Assembly (NCBI GenBank): GCA_014236755.1
Contig: JACCKY010000009.1
Coordinates: 1-61,273 of the forward strand
DNA: 61,273 bases
Direction: 5' to 3'
Source of the DNA: Candidatus Petromonas tenebris
Lineage (GTDB): Bacteria; Bacillota; Clostridia; Peptostreptococcales; Caminicellaceae
Made by a program: the position numbers and the translations under genes. How positions within the stretch are numbered: position 1 is the stretch's first letter; each line of letters opens with the position of its first letter. Of the stretch, positions 9,306 through 17,903 are shown one piece after another. The notes below the pieces were generated by a model that saw only the letters and a list, made by a program, of their open reading frames with translations, was not told the origin of the DNA and searched no databases.

Positions 9306-10670
9306 TCATTTTTTGGTAAGAAATTCAACTATTTTTTCAAAAAAAGGCTTATTTTCTTTTTTGTTACCAACAAAATCGGAAGGCTTTTCATCTAAAGAAA
9401 TATTTTTATCGTTATAATCGTTAAGTTTTACCTCACTCTTAACTTCCGTATTTTGCTTGTTTTCTCCATGATCATAGCCTACGTGATTTTCAAGTTCAGC
9501 CTGAGAATCATCTTTTTGGTAAGGAAGGTTTTCCCAGGAATCTTGGTGGATTTCTTTATAGGAAATATCTTCAAGTTTTGTTTCAGAAAGTTCACTGCTT
9601 AGTTCAGTTGATTTATGTTCTTGGAAACCAGAAAAAGTCAGATTATTTAAACCTAATATATATTGTTCATTTTCGTTAATTTTACCAAAAGTATTTATAA
9701 TCTTTATTGAATTAATATTATTATATTCTTTGCTAACAAGTGTGATATCATATAGATCATTTAATTCCTTACAATCTTTTTCAGTCCAAGTTATACCTTG
9801 ATCAGTGGAAGTCTTTAAATATAGAATATCAGAATCTTTCCATACAATATATATTTTTCCATTTAGCTCAAAAATTTTGTAGTTGGTGTTTTCTAATTCT
9901 TCGCAGTTTATTCTGCTCTTCACTGAAGTATTTTGTAATAAATTATCAATTAGTCTACAAGTGTGATATATGCATCGCATATCATCACTGTTTTTATATA
10001 GAAAATGAATATTGCCTTTTGAGTCTATGAAGGTATTTATGAGTTTAATTGCTTTTGTGTCTAAATCAATCTTGATATTAGGTTTCCAGTTCATAATGCT
10101 ATGGGAAAAAGTGCTATAATATAGTTTAAAACTATTAGACTTATTTACTGATGAAAAAAAGTAAAATAAATTATTGTTTGTATCTTGTTGGATAAAGTAT
10201 TTAATCTCTTTTTTATTTTGAGAAATTGAATTAAGATATCTGTATTTCCACTTTGAGCCATATTTGTATAAGTGGATAAAATAGGATTTATTTGGATATA
10301 CAGTAGCTGTTTTGAGCGTATTATTAAAGTTATAGAATATGTGAATAATTTTTCCGGTGGACATAATTTTAATGAAATCCATGTTGTTGGAACGGGGGCT
10401 GAATTTTTTTAAAACTGTCCTAGTCCAATTTTCTTTGGAGTAGGTTAAGTAGTAGAGATTGCCATCCTTTGTGAGACAAACTAGATGGATGATATTTGTA
10501 TCATCTAGGGTTAAATCAAAACTATCTGCCTTTTCAACTAACTTTTTTTTCTGGGCAGATCGGTTATGATCTTCTAAACAATAATATAAACAGGAGTCTA
10601 ATATATAAAAGTGCAATTTCGTATTTCCTAAGCTATTGATTATCAAAAAGTTATTCTTGTATATGCTCAT
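9306..10670 (-). CDS. beta-propeller-like surface or spore protein with Asp-box
   Basis: 454 residues with repeating units of the pattern GNIHFLY / GNLYYLTYS / WKDSDILYLKTSTD, each about 45-50 residues, as expected for propeller blades. One clear Asp-box (STDQGITW, about residue 290) is the mark of sialidase-type BNR repeats. The C-terminal 100 residues are charged and probably unstructured. No signal peptide is seen. It is paralogous to the product of 12706-14109 and flanks glycosyltransferase genes, so a role in recognising or displaying a surface glycan is a reasonable guess. No enzymatic residues were identified. RBS GGGAGGAAA precedes the ATG. Confidence 0.7.
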   Translation of the reverse strand: MSIYKNNFLIINSLGNTKLHFYILDSCLYYCLEDHNRSAQKKKLVEKADSFDLTLDDTNIIHLVCLTKDGNLYYLTYSKENWTRTVLKKFSPRSNNMDFIKIMSTGKIIHIFYNFNNTLKTATVYPNKSYFIHLYKYGSKWKYRYLNSISQNKKEIKYFIQQDTNNNLFYFFSSVNKSNSFKLYYSTFSHSIMNWKPNIKIDLDTKAIKLINTFIDSKGNIHFLYKNSDDMRCIYHTCRLIDNLLQNTSVKSRINCEELENTNYKIFELNGKIYIVWKDSDILYLKTSTDQGITWTEKDCKELNDLYDITLVSKEYNNINSIKIINTFGKINENEQYILGLNNLTFSGFQEHKSTELSSELSETKLEDISYKEIHQDSWENLPYQKDDSQAELENHVGYDHGENKQNTEVKSEVKLNDYNDKNISLDEKPSDFVGNKKENKPFFEKIVEFLTKK

Positions 10671-10828
10671 AAGATTTCCTCCCTGATATATATTTCTAAT
10701 ACATACATATGCAGAACCTAAACTTAAAAGACGAGGGAATTAAAGTTTTAAGATAATATCACGATTAGAGAAAAAATTCATAAAATATCAATAGGAAAGA
10801 ATAAAGTAATTAGCTTGGAGGGTTTGGT

Positions 10829-11596
10829 ATGCCAAAAGTAAGTGTTATAATACCTACTTATAATTCCAGTAAATTTATCTGCGATGCCATAGATAGTGTG
10901 CTAAATCAAAATTATAGGAACTTTGAAATAATAATTATAGATGATGGGTCTACTGATGATACAAAAGAAAAATTAATTAAATATGAAAGTAAAATTAACT
11001 ATTATTATAAAAAAAATGGAGGACCTGCTTCTGCAAGAAATTACGGAGTACAAAGATCTCAGGGAGAGTACATTTGCTTTTTAGATGCCGATGACATTTT
11101 TTTACCTAAAAAGTTAGAAATACAAGTGAGTTTGCTAGACCAATATAGACACGCAGGAATTGGATTATTATATTCGGATTTCTTTTGTATAGATGAATAT
11201 GACTATACTATTTTGAAGTACTATAAATGCAAAGATTTTTCTTCCCACAAAAAGGCCTTGCAGTATCTATATCTACATAATTATATTAATACATCAACTG
11301 TTATGGTAAAAAAAGATTATATCAATCAGATAGGTTTATTTGATGAAGAACTGAGATATCTGGAAGATTATGATCTGTGGATTAGATTAGGAATGGAACA
11401 CGAATTTTATCATATTGCAAAACCGTTAGTTAAGACTAGGAGTTATACAAATAGCTATAGAAAAAAAATAAGTAACACGGTAAAAAAAAGCTACATAAAC
11501 AAGGTGAAGGAAAAGGCAAAAACTCTACTTGATAATCTAGACACTGCAATCTGTAAAAAAGACTGTTGTGAGTTTAAAAATAATGTGACCAAATAA
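10829..11596 (+). CDS. family 2 glycosyltransferase
   Basis: 255 residues with a GT-A fold: VSVIIPTYNSSKF at the N-terminus, IIIDDGSTDDT, GPASARNYG and the metal-binding LDADDIF. An acidic pair in LRYLEDYDLW is probably the catalytic base region. It transfers a sugar from a nucleotide sugar to an unknown acceptor in the cytoplasm. RBS TTGGAGGG. It is a single gene between divergent propeller genes in the glycan island. Confidence 0.9.
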   Translation: MPKVSVIIPTYNSSKFICDAIDSVLNQNYRNFEIIIIDDGSTDDTKEKLIKYESKINYYYKKNGGPASARNYGVQRSQGEYICFLDADDIFLPKKLEIQVSLLDQYRHAGIGLLYSDFFCIDEYDYTILKYYKCKDFSSHKKALQYLYLHNYINTSTVMVKKDYINQIGLFDEELRYLEDYDLWIRLGMEHEFYHIAKPLVKTRSYTNSYRKKISNTVKKSYINKVKEKAKTLLDNLDTAICKKDCCEFKNNVTK

Positions 11597-11695
11597 TTCT
11601 TCGCTTGTATTTTTGTAACGCTATATCTATTTGTTTATAACATGTAATATGGAAATAAGCAAAATTGCCTTATAGATATAGAGAGAAAAGCAATT

Positions 11696-12019
11696 ATGAA
11701 TTTGTTGCATAAAGCAATTGATGAATTAAAGAAAATATGGAAAAAAGAGCTTGTACTCTCTTTTACAGTTGACGTGGATTGGGCATCAGAAGACGCAATA
11801 GAGTACTGTTACAAACTATTTAAAAAGTATCAAATTCCCGTCACATTTTTCTTAACCCATCCAATCTTTATATCTTTCAATACAATTTATATCAGTTGTA
11901 AATACGTAATCAAAAAGTTTTGCAGCCTCTATAAACATGTTAAAATTCCCTGGATCCTCTTTATTCCAAAATACTGTAGGAATATTATTGTATTTACACC
12001 AATGAACAAGATTTTCTAA
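11696..12019 (+). pseudogene. polysaccharide deacetylase-like gene stump (N-terminal part only)
   Basis: Residues 1 to about 56 look like the start of a NodB-type deacetylase: LVLSFTVDVDWASEDAIEYC and IPVTFFLTHP are typical. After about 11862 the frame runs into antisense DNA of the facing gene, so residues 57-107 are not real homology. The catalytic His-x3-His part is missing. It and the facing stump at 11852-12343 meet at about 11860, the mark of a deletion that removed both 3' ends. Confidence 0.72.
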
Positions 12020-12343
12020 AGATTTATCGTGTGAAATATGCAAGTTTACAATTTTATTTTTCCATAAATTATTATTACCTGACCAAGCTGATTTAACCAG
12101 TAGAAAGTTTGGGTTTTCCATTTCTAATTGTATTTTCCAATTATCGTAACTTACAGGCATAAAATTGCATTCATATTTAAAACATTCATAGGAGAATTTA
12201 TCTAAAATGGAAGCAATTTTAATGTTTTTTAATTCTATTTTGCTATCTTTTTTATCTGACTTATCATTTATATCTTCAATTTTATCGTTATATTTATTAT
12301 TTTTAATTAATAGCTTTTCTGGAATTTTTTTGATAAATGTCAT
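11852..12343 (-). pseudogene. CgeB-like glycosyltransferase stump (N-terminal part only)
   Basis: 163 residues. After a Lys/Asp/Ile-rich leader it reads SYECFKYECNFMPVSYDNW, NFLLVKSAWSGNN, NNIPTVFWNKEDP and LFDYVFTTDINCIERYKD, the N-terminal domain of the CgeB/spore-maturation glycosyltransferases. These are normally at least twice as long. It stops at DWMG, exactly where it collides with the facing deacetylase stump. RBS (AGGTGATG) is intact, so a truncated protein could be made, but without the donor-binding domain. Confidence 0.75.
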
Positions 12344-12477
12344 TTCATCACCTCATATAATAATCATTAAAAAAAGATATCATTTATCCATTTTACTTTA
12401 ATATAATATGTATTTAAAAAGTTGATGTTCCCAAAATACGCATAATCTACTCATTATTGCATTAAAAAATCATTATG

Positions 12478-12629
12478 CTAGTTCCTTATAGATATCCTTC
12501 AATAATCCTCTTTAGGCTCCGTAGAAGAGCTTTTTTAATAGAAAAGATTTAGAGGTAAAACCAACTCTTCAAAGTCGCTTCAGAGGAAACATTGAAGGAT
12601 ATTTAAAGCTATACTGTTAGAGTAACTAG
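12478..12629 (+). repeat. palindromic intergenic repeat, family B, copy 1
   Basis: 152 bp bounded by CTAG at both ends (CTAGTTCCTTATAG and AGAGTAACTAG). The two arms are imperfect inverted repeats: ATATCCTTCAAT plus CCTCTTTAGG on the left pair with CAGAGG and ATTGAAGGATAT on the right. A copy about 93% identical lies at 61076-61230 in reverse orientation; similarity extends about 10 bp past the right CTAG (CACAAGAGGTT). No ORF. The rest of 12344-12705 has only AT-rich spacer and the terminator of the next gene. Confidence 0.82.
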
Positions 12630-12664
12630 CACAAGAGGTTGAATTAAAATTACATCAAAAACAT

Positions 12665-12701
12665 AAAAAAAGGATAAGGTGGTTGATCCATTTATCCTTC
12701 A
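12665..12701 (-). terminator. terminator of the second propeller gene
   Basis: On the minus strand GAAGGATAA and TTATCCTT form a stem followed by eight T residues. It is five bases after the stop of the gene at 12706-14109. Confidence 0.8.
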
Positions 12702-12705
12702 TTTT

Positions 12706-14109
12706 TTATTTTTTTGAATTAGTATGCTTATTTAGTTGTTCGTAATCTACAAGAAGTTTTTTTAGTTTTTCATATAACTTAGCATGGTTGTTTTGAATTC
12801 GGGTTAATGAATTTAATAAAAATAATTCTGCATTTTTTAAATTTTCTATTTCAGAATATATATAGATAAGATTATTTAAAAAATTTTGTATACTTGTCAA
12901 ATTACTTTCAATTGAGTTATTAGGGATAGCTTTTGTTTCAGAAATTAAATTTTCAGCTATCAAATTATTTTGAAAATATATCTTGATTTCGTCTATATAA
13001 TTATTAAATTCACAGCCAGTATTATTTAAACTTTTTAGTCGCTTTTTTGGTAAATTATCAATTTCATTTAGCTGACCCAATCCTACTATATATGGTTCAT
13101 GGTTTTGCATATCGTTAAAATAGTAAGTAAAAGGAACATGAACTAATGGTAAATCTTTATATTTACTTCCTATATATATTAAAGGGAATAATTCAGAGTT
13201 TATTGTTTGATTGATTGTTTTAATATTTGACCAATTATCTTCAGAAAGCTTTGTTTGAGTAGAATACAACTTATCATTTCGTTTCCAAAATAAATTGATA
13301 TGATTATTATTCTGAACTAAGATGGGATTGGTAAAGTTAGAAATACTTGTAGGTATAGTTTTAGATTTTTTCCAGTTTAAAAAAGAGGAAGTATTGTTCT
13401 GTTTCTTTAGATAATTAAGTGCGATATTTTTATCTTGTAAATGTGACCAAATTATATTTATGTAATTATTTGTGTCGCACAAAATTCCCAGATTTGATAT
13501 TTCAATATCCTTACTTATCCTTTCAATGGGGTTCCATTTTTTATGTTTTATATCATATTTTCGGTAAAAAAGTGTATATTGATTTTCTTCCCTTGATTTG
13601 TAAAGCAAATGTATATTACCCTTTTTATCAATATCTGTCTTAATAGAAATACCATACCTGTCAATAAAAATATCGGAAATTTTTTGGCTACTCCAGTTTT
13701 TTGAATTTATACAAAAATGCATGATTTTCCATAAATTGTTGTTGTATTTATTATTTACAAGCATTATTAAGTGTGCATCGAAATTATCGTTGATATTAAT
13801 ATATAATCGTAAATCCTTAATTAGATTGGAGCTAAAATTAATATTTTCTATCTTATTTTTTTTCCAGCTTTCGCCATTATTAAAAATATGAATTAGCTTT
13901 CCCAAAGTATCTATGGCCATAATATGAATTATTCCATTTAGATCTTTATTGAGAGTAAAAATAGTTATATTTTTATGTATTATTCTAGTATCTTTTTTTA
14001 AGGTAACTTTATCGATGATTTCAATATATAAAGTATTACCTGATATATAAAAACGCTTTAGGACCGTATCTTCGACAATATATTCTGGGCTGCCGTTAAA
14101 AGGCATCAT
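12706..14109 (-). CDS. beta-propeller-like protein, paralogue of 9306-10670
   Basis: 467 residues with blade-like repeats (GIIHIMAIDTLGKLIHIF, GNIHLLYKSREENQYTLFYR, NYINIIWSHLQDKNIALNY) matching the pattern of the 454-residue protein at 9306-10670. The clear Asp-box of that protein is degenerate here. Residues from about 390 to the end are helical, probably coiled coil. No signal peptide or membrane segment. The pair brackets a glycosyltransferase and a deletion scar, so they may be a duplicated gene pair. Function unknown. Confidence 0.68.
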   Translation of the reverse strand: MMPFNGSPEYIVEDTVLKRFYISGNTLYIEIIDKVTLKKDTRIIHKNITIFTLNKDLNGIIHIMAIDTLGKLIHIFNNGESWKKNKIENINFSSNLIKDLRLYININDNFDAHLIMLVNNKYNNNLWKIMHFCINSKNWSSQKISDIFIDRYGISIKTDIDKKGNIHLLYKSREENQYTLFYRKYDIKHKKWNPIERISKDIEISNLGILCDTNNYINIIWSHLQDKNIALNYLKKQNNTSSFLNWKKSKTIPTSISNFTNPILVQNNNHINLFWKRNDKLYSTQTKLSEDNWSNIKTINQTINSELFPLIYIGSKYKDLPLVHVPFTYYFNDMQNHEPYIVGLGQLNEIDNLPKKRLKSLNNTGCEFNNYIDEIKIYFQNNLIAENLISETKAIPNNSIESNLTSIQNFLNNLIYIYSEIENLKNAELFLLNSLTRIQNNHAKLYEKLKKLLVDYEQLNKHTNSKK

Positions 14110-14173
14110 ATCACCACCTAAGGAATTGTTATTCTATATATATGCATGTTTTATTTTTAAATTAAAAAAATAG

Positions 14174-14358
14174 TATGGATAACAAAGTTCGAGGCTAAAT
14201 TTATTAGGATTTTGGGAATCCTTCTGGCTCATGTGAAGATTTATTGCTTTATATAAATTAAGATAAAGGTAGCAACAAATACTTCAAAATCGCTCAGAAG
14301 GAAACCTCAAAATTCCTAGAGTAATATAAATTCAATCTTAAATTTATTTATCTATGAT
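14174..14358. repeat. palindromic intergenic repeat, family A, copy 2
   Basis: Same architecture as 3933-4117: terminal GGATAAC / TTATCTAT, inner arms TAGGATTTTGGGAATCCTTC and GAAGGAAACCTCAAAATTCC, and a shared strand AGCAACAAATACTTCAAAAT. The loop between the arms is the most diverged part. Conservation of both arms with a variable loop points to selection on, or copying of, the folded structure. It fills most of the gap 14110-14408. Confidence 0.75.
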
Positions 14359-14408
14359 AACTATTAAAGTTAATTACTATTTAGAAGAATCCTTAGATAA
14401 TGTCTGTA

Positions 14409-15056
14409 CTACCTCCAACTGCCTTCCCAGTGATGAACAGCATAGGCACTTGGGAAGTCCTCATTTTTTCTATGCATTTCAGTATAAAGATATGGATAAA
14501 AAAGCTTAGGTGGAAAGATTGTAATATCTTTTCTGCTTTTTAGCATTCGTGAGTGATAATGGGGACCGGTTTGGTGATTAATAGGAAGATGTTTATTTTC
14601 TCTAATCGATTTAGGGAGGTTGTCAATTAACAGTTTATAGACTGGATGTCCTGGAACGCAGCCTATAATTGCAAGGTTAATAATACCCGGCTCCTCATAG
14701 ACTGTAAAGGCTTCAACTCCCTTTAATAAGGGTTCAATATTTTTTAGACATTCAAAATCACAGTCAATATATATTCCACCAAATTTATGAATAATTTCAA
14801 TTCTGGCAATATCAGCTTTTTGTGCTAGTTTAGTTGCATTATCGTATTCCCGTTGGTTTTGCAGAGGAATCATATTTTCTTCTGTCCATAATTTCATTTC
14901 CCAATCTGGGTGTTTTTCAATCCAAGTTTCTCTGAATCTTATAAATTCATCAGGCATGGGTTTGCCTCCAAGCCATATGCGATGAAATTTTTTTGGAATT
15001 AATAAATTATTACTTTTATTAAGTAATTTTTTATTTTTTCTATAAATTACTGTCAA
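14409..15056 (-). CDS. glycosyltransferase with DXD sugar-binding motif (GT32-like)
   Basis: 215 residues with the OCH1/capsular glycosyltransferase pattern: IPKKFHRIWLGGKPMPDEF, then KADIARIEIIHKFGGIYIDCDFECL with the DCD nucleotide-sugar motif, and a C-terminal HHWEGSW. It transfers a sugar inside the cell. It begins MTVIYRKNKK, a leader shared with the two GT2 neighbours. Minus-strand neighbours 34 and 66 bp apart suggest one operon 16683 to 14409. Confidence 0.88.
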   Translation of the reverse strand: MTVIYRKNKKLLNKSNNLLIPKKFHRIWLGGKPMPDEFIRFRETWIEKHPDWEMKLWTEENMIPLQNQREYDNATKLAQKADIARIEIIHKFGGIYIDCDFECLKNIEPLLKGVEAFTVYEEPGIINLAIIGCVPGHPVYKLLIDNLPKSIRENKHLPINHQTGPHYHSRMLKSRKDITIFPPKLFYPYLYTEMHRKNEDFPSAYAVHHWEGSWR

Positions 15057-15090
15057 CTTGAATCCTCCTATTAGATAAAGTTATTCAAAT

Positions 15091-15834
15091 CTATAAAATA
15101 ACGTAGTCGGTATAATCAATTATGTTTTCTTTGATGACTTTACATTCTTTTAAAAATTCATCTTCTTTTTTTCTCCAAGTATGATTTTCATTGGGATTAG
15201 TATGTCTGTGCAGCACATAATTATATCTATCTGTGGAATATATTTTAATGTTATTTTTCAAACAGTTAACCTGCAACTTACTCAGTGCACCAAATGGCAT
15301 AGAGGGATAATCTATTTTGTCAATGAGATCACGTTTAAAAACCATAGTTGAGTCAACTACTCCTGGTGAGTATTTATTTTCGTAGTTTGGCTGGTAATGC
15401 CAGATTGCTAGGGTTTTACTTTCTTCAAAATACACAAAATTTGTAAGTTTGCCCACCATGTGACAGTCTACATATTTAAAAGCTTCCATAGATTGTTTTA
15501 AAAAGTTTGCTCCATAAAAATCATCATCATCAAAAAAGGCTATATATTCGAAATTTACGTATTTAAAAGCAAATTTTCTGCAATCTGCATTATTGAACTT
15601 TTCATCAACCTGAAAGACCTTAACATTTTTATATTCTTTAGCTTTTTTTTGATATCTTCGAATATCCATAGTATTGTTGTTTAATATAATGATCATTTCT
15701 TTATTATTATAGTTTTGTCTTGAAAAATTGTTGAATAATTTATTTATATAGTCGGGACGATTGGTAGGAGTAATGATAGAAACTCCACTTTCTTTTTTGC
15801 TAAAATTATTTTTTTTTCTATAAATTACTGCCAA
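15091..15834 (-). CDS. family 2 glycosyltransferase (leader MAVIYRKK)
   Basis: 247 residues: GVSIITPTNRPDYINKL, IIILNNNTMDI and the metal site AFFDDDDFYGANF of a GT-A enzyme. The C-terminal HRHTNPNENHTW block is shared with the paralogue at 15901. It starts MAVIYRKKNN, with RBS GAGGAGGATG. The acceptor is unknown; the operon context suggests a surface or spore glycan. Confidence 0.88.
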   Translation of the reverse strand: MAVIYRKKNNFSKKESGVSIITPTNRPDYINKLFNNFSRQNYNNKEMIIILNNNTMDIRRYQKKAKEYKNVKVFQVDEKFNNADCRKFAFKYVNFEYIAFFDDDDFYGANFLKQSMEAFKYVDCHMVGKLTNFVYFEESKTLAIWHYQPNYENKYSPGVVDSTMVFKRDLIDKIDYPSMPFGALSKLQVNCLKNNIKIYSTDRYNYVLHRHTNPNENHTWRKKEDEFLKECKVIKENIIDYTDYVIL

Positions 15835-15900
15835 ATTTCATCCTCCTCTTTTAATAGATTTAAAGCATAAAAACAATATAATTGGCGATATCTATAGAGA

Positions 15901-16683
15901 CTATAGAATTACATACTTTAAATAATTGGTCACATTTTTTTCGACAATCTCACAGTCTCTCAATATCTCCTCTTCTTCCGCTTGCCATGTATGTTGTAGT
16001 TTAGGATTATTATGTCTATGAAGTACATAATTGAATCTATGGGTGGAATATATTTTAAATCCATGGTATGAACAGAGATCTTGAAATCTTACGTCGGGAT
16101 CTCTTTGATTACTTGGATACTTTCCGATTTTTTCGAGAACATTTCGCCTGAAGACCAAACTTGAATCAGCAACATGGCCAACATATTGGTTTTCTTTATT
16201 TATTCCTCTTAAATGATGGTATAGAGCAAGGATTTTACTTTTTTCAAAATAAGTAAAAAAAGAGGCCTTACCTACAACATCTGTATTAATCTTATAAAAA
16301 GTTTTTATCGATTCATTTAGATAATTTGGAGCATAAAAATCATCGTCATCAAAAATAGCAATATAATCTAAATTTGATTTTTCAATTGCATAGTTTCTAC
16401 AGTCACCTAACGTTGTTTTTTCATTAATTTGAAAAACTTTAATATTTTTATATTCACTTACTTTTTGTTTGTATTTTTTTATATCCATTTTATCGTTGTT
16501 CAAGACGATAATAAGTTCTTTTTTATTATAGTTCTGTCTTAAATAATTATTTAATAGGGCTTTAATATTATCTGGACGATTGGTAGGAGTAATGACAGAG
16601 ACTCCTTGGTCTTTTGGGTTGGAGTCGTTTGCAACGGTTTTCTTTAAATCATGAAAGTGTTTTTTTTTATAGATTACAGCCAA
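15901..16683 (-). CDS. family 2 glycosyltransferase, paralogue of 15091-15834
   Basis: 260 residues from a TTG start at 16683, chosen because AGGAGG is correctly spaced and the product then begins (M)AVIYKKK like its neighbours; the longer reading from 16725 runs through the ribosome binding site. Motifs GVSVITPTNRPDNI, IVLNNDKMDI, AIFDDDDFYAPNY and HRHNNPKLQHTW align with the paralogue. It is first in the minus-strand operon. Confidence 0.87.
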   Translation of the reverse strand: MAVIYKKKHFHDLKKTVANDSNPKDQGVSVITPTNRPDNIKALLNNYLRQNYNKKELIIVLNNDKMDIKKYKQKVSEYKNIKVFQINEKTTLGDCRNYAIEKSNLDYIAIFDDDDFYAPNYLNESIKTFYKINTDVVGKASFFTYFEKSKILALYHHLRGINKENQYVGHVADSSLVFRRNVLEKIGKYPSNQRDPDVRFQDLCSYHGFKIYSTHRFNYVLHRHNNPKLQHTWQAEEEEILRDCEIVEKNVTNYLKYVIL

Positions 16684-16822
16684 ATTCCTGCCTCCTTTAT
16701 ATATCCTCAATTTATATATATGCAAATATTATAATTAAGTTATGTAATAATTATGACTTAATTTCAACAGATACATATTATGAAATAAGAAAAAAATGAT
16801 AAATAAATCAGGGGGATACAAT

Positions 16823-17791
16823 ATGACTTATAAAGAATATAGTTTTCCTAGTAATACAAAGTTTTTAGTAACTGGAGGAGCAGGTTTCATAGGCTCAAAT
16901 ATTGCAGAAAAAATACTTACTTTAGGTTATAAAGTAAGGGTATTAGATAATTTCTCAACAGGAAAAGCAGAAAACATTAAGGAGTTTATCAATCTGCCAA
17001 ACTTTGAATTAATGATAGGGGATATTAGAAATATAGAGGACTGTAAAAAAGCTTGTAAAAAAATAGATTATGTTTTACATCATGCAGCCATAGGCTCAGT
17101 TCCAAAATCTGTTGACGATCCGAAAACAACTAACGATACCAATATTACAGGTACATTAAATATGTTAATTGCATCGGTAGAGCACAAAATAAAGAGATTT
17201 ATTTATGCTTCTTCATCCTCTGTGTATGGAGATGAATCAAGCTCATTTAAAAGTGAAGAAAAAATAGGAAGTCTCTTATCTCCCTATGCAGTTACTAAAT
17301 TAACTAATGAATTGTATGCAACAACTTTTTTAAAGTTATACCAATTGCCTACTATAGGACTAAGATACTTTAATGTATACGGAAAAAAACAAGATCCTTT
17401 TTCAAAGTATGCATCGGTGGTTCCTGAATTTGTAAAAAAGCTCATGAATAATCAAGCTGTAATTATATTTGATGATGGAATGCAGTCTAGAGATTTTATT
17501 TATATAGATGATGTAATTGAAAGCAACTTAAAAGCATGCGTAGCGTCACAAGAAACTTATGGTAAGGTCTTTAATATTGGTTGCGGGAAAAAGATATATA
17601 TAAAAGATTTATATTATAAGATTTCTAAAATATTAAACAAGGAAGTTGAAGTAATTTATAGTTACAAAAGAAAAGGAGATGTAGACAGTTGCGTTGCTGA
17701 TATCAATAGGGCAAGAGTGCTTTTGAAATTTACTCCTAAATTTGGCCTAGATGAAGGCCTTATAAAAACTATTGAATGGTACAAGAATTAA
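16823..17791 (+). CDS. NAD-dependent epimerase/dehydratase, UDP-HexNAc 4-epimerase-like
   Basis: 322-residue extended short-chain dehydrogenase. The Rossmann motif is [11 protein letters not shown], and the catalytic set is ASSSSVYG with Y-AVT-K. RDFIYIDDVI is the usual C-terminal signature. It most resembles WbpP-type UDP-N-acetylglucosamine 4-epimerases. The start at 16823 follows AGGGGGAT; the upstream ATG at 16796 has no such site. It opens a plus-strand run of nucleotide-sugar genes. Confidence 0.85.
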   Translation: MTYKEYSFPSNTKFLVTGGAGFIGSNIAEKILTLGYKVRVLDNFSTGKAENIKEFINLPNFELMIGDIRNIEDCKKACKKIDYVLHHAAIGSVPKSVDDPKTTNDTNITGTLNMLIASVEHKIKRFIYASSSSVYGDESSSFKSEEKIGSLLSPYAVTKLTNELYATTFLKLYQLPTIGLRYFNVYGKKQDPFSKYASVVPEFVKKLMNNQAVIIFDDGMQSRDFIYIDDVIESNLKACVASQETYGKVFNIGCGKKIYIKDLYYKISKILNKEVEVIYSYKRKGDVDSCVADINRARVLLKFTPKFGLDEGLIKTIEWYKN

Positions 17792-17903
17792 GTATTTTTT
17801 GGTATGTAGATTGTTCTATCAATTTTCGAAATTTTACACTAACACAAAACTGTATCTTTAAAACCTCTATTGACATAGTATGATACGAGAGGGGGATACA
17901 TTG

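Noticed and set aside
11862-12019. C-terminal 50 residues of the frame 11696-12019 as real protein.
   Set aside because: It is antisense to the CgeB-like stump, whose minus-strand reading has clear homology.
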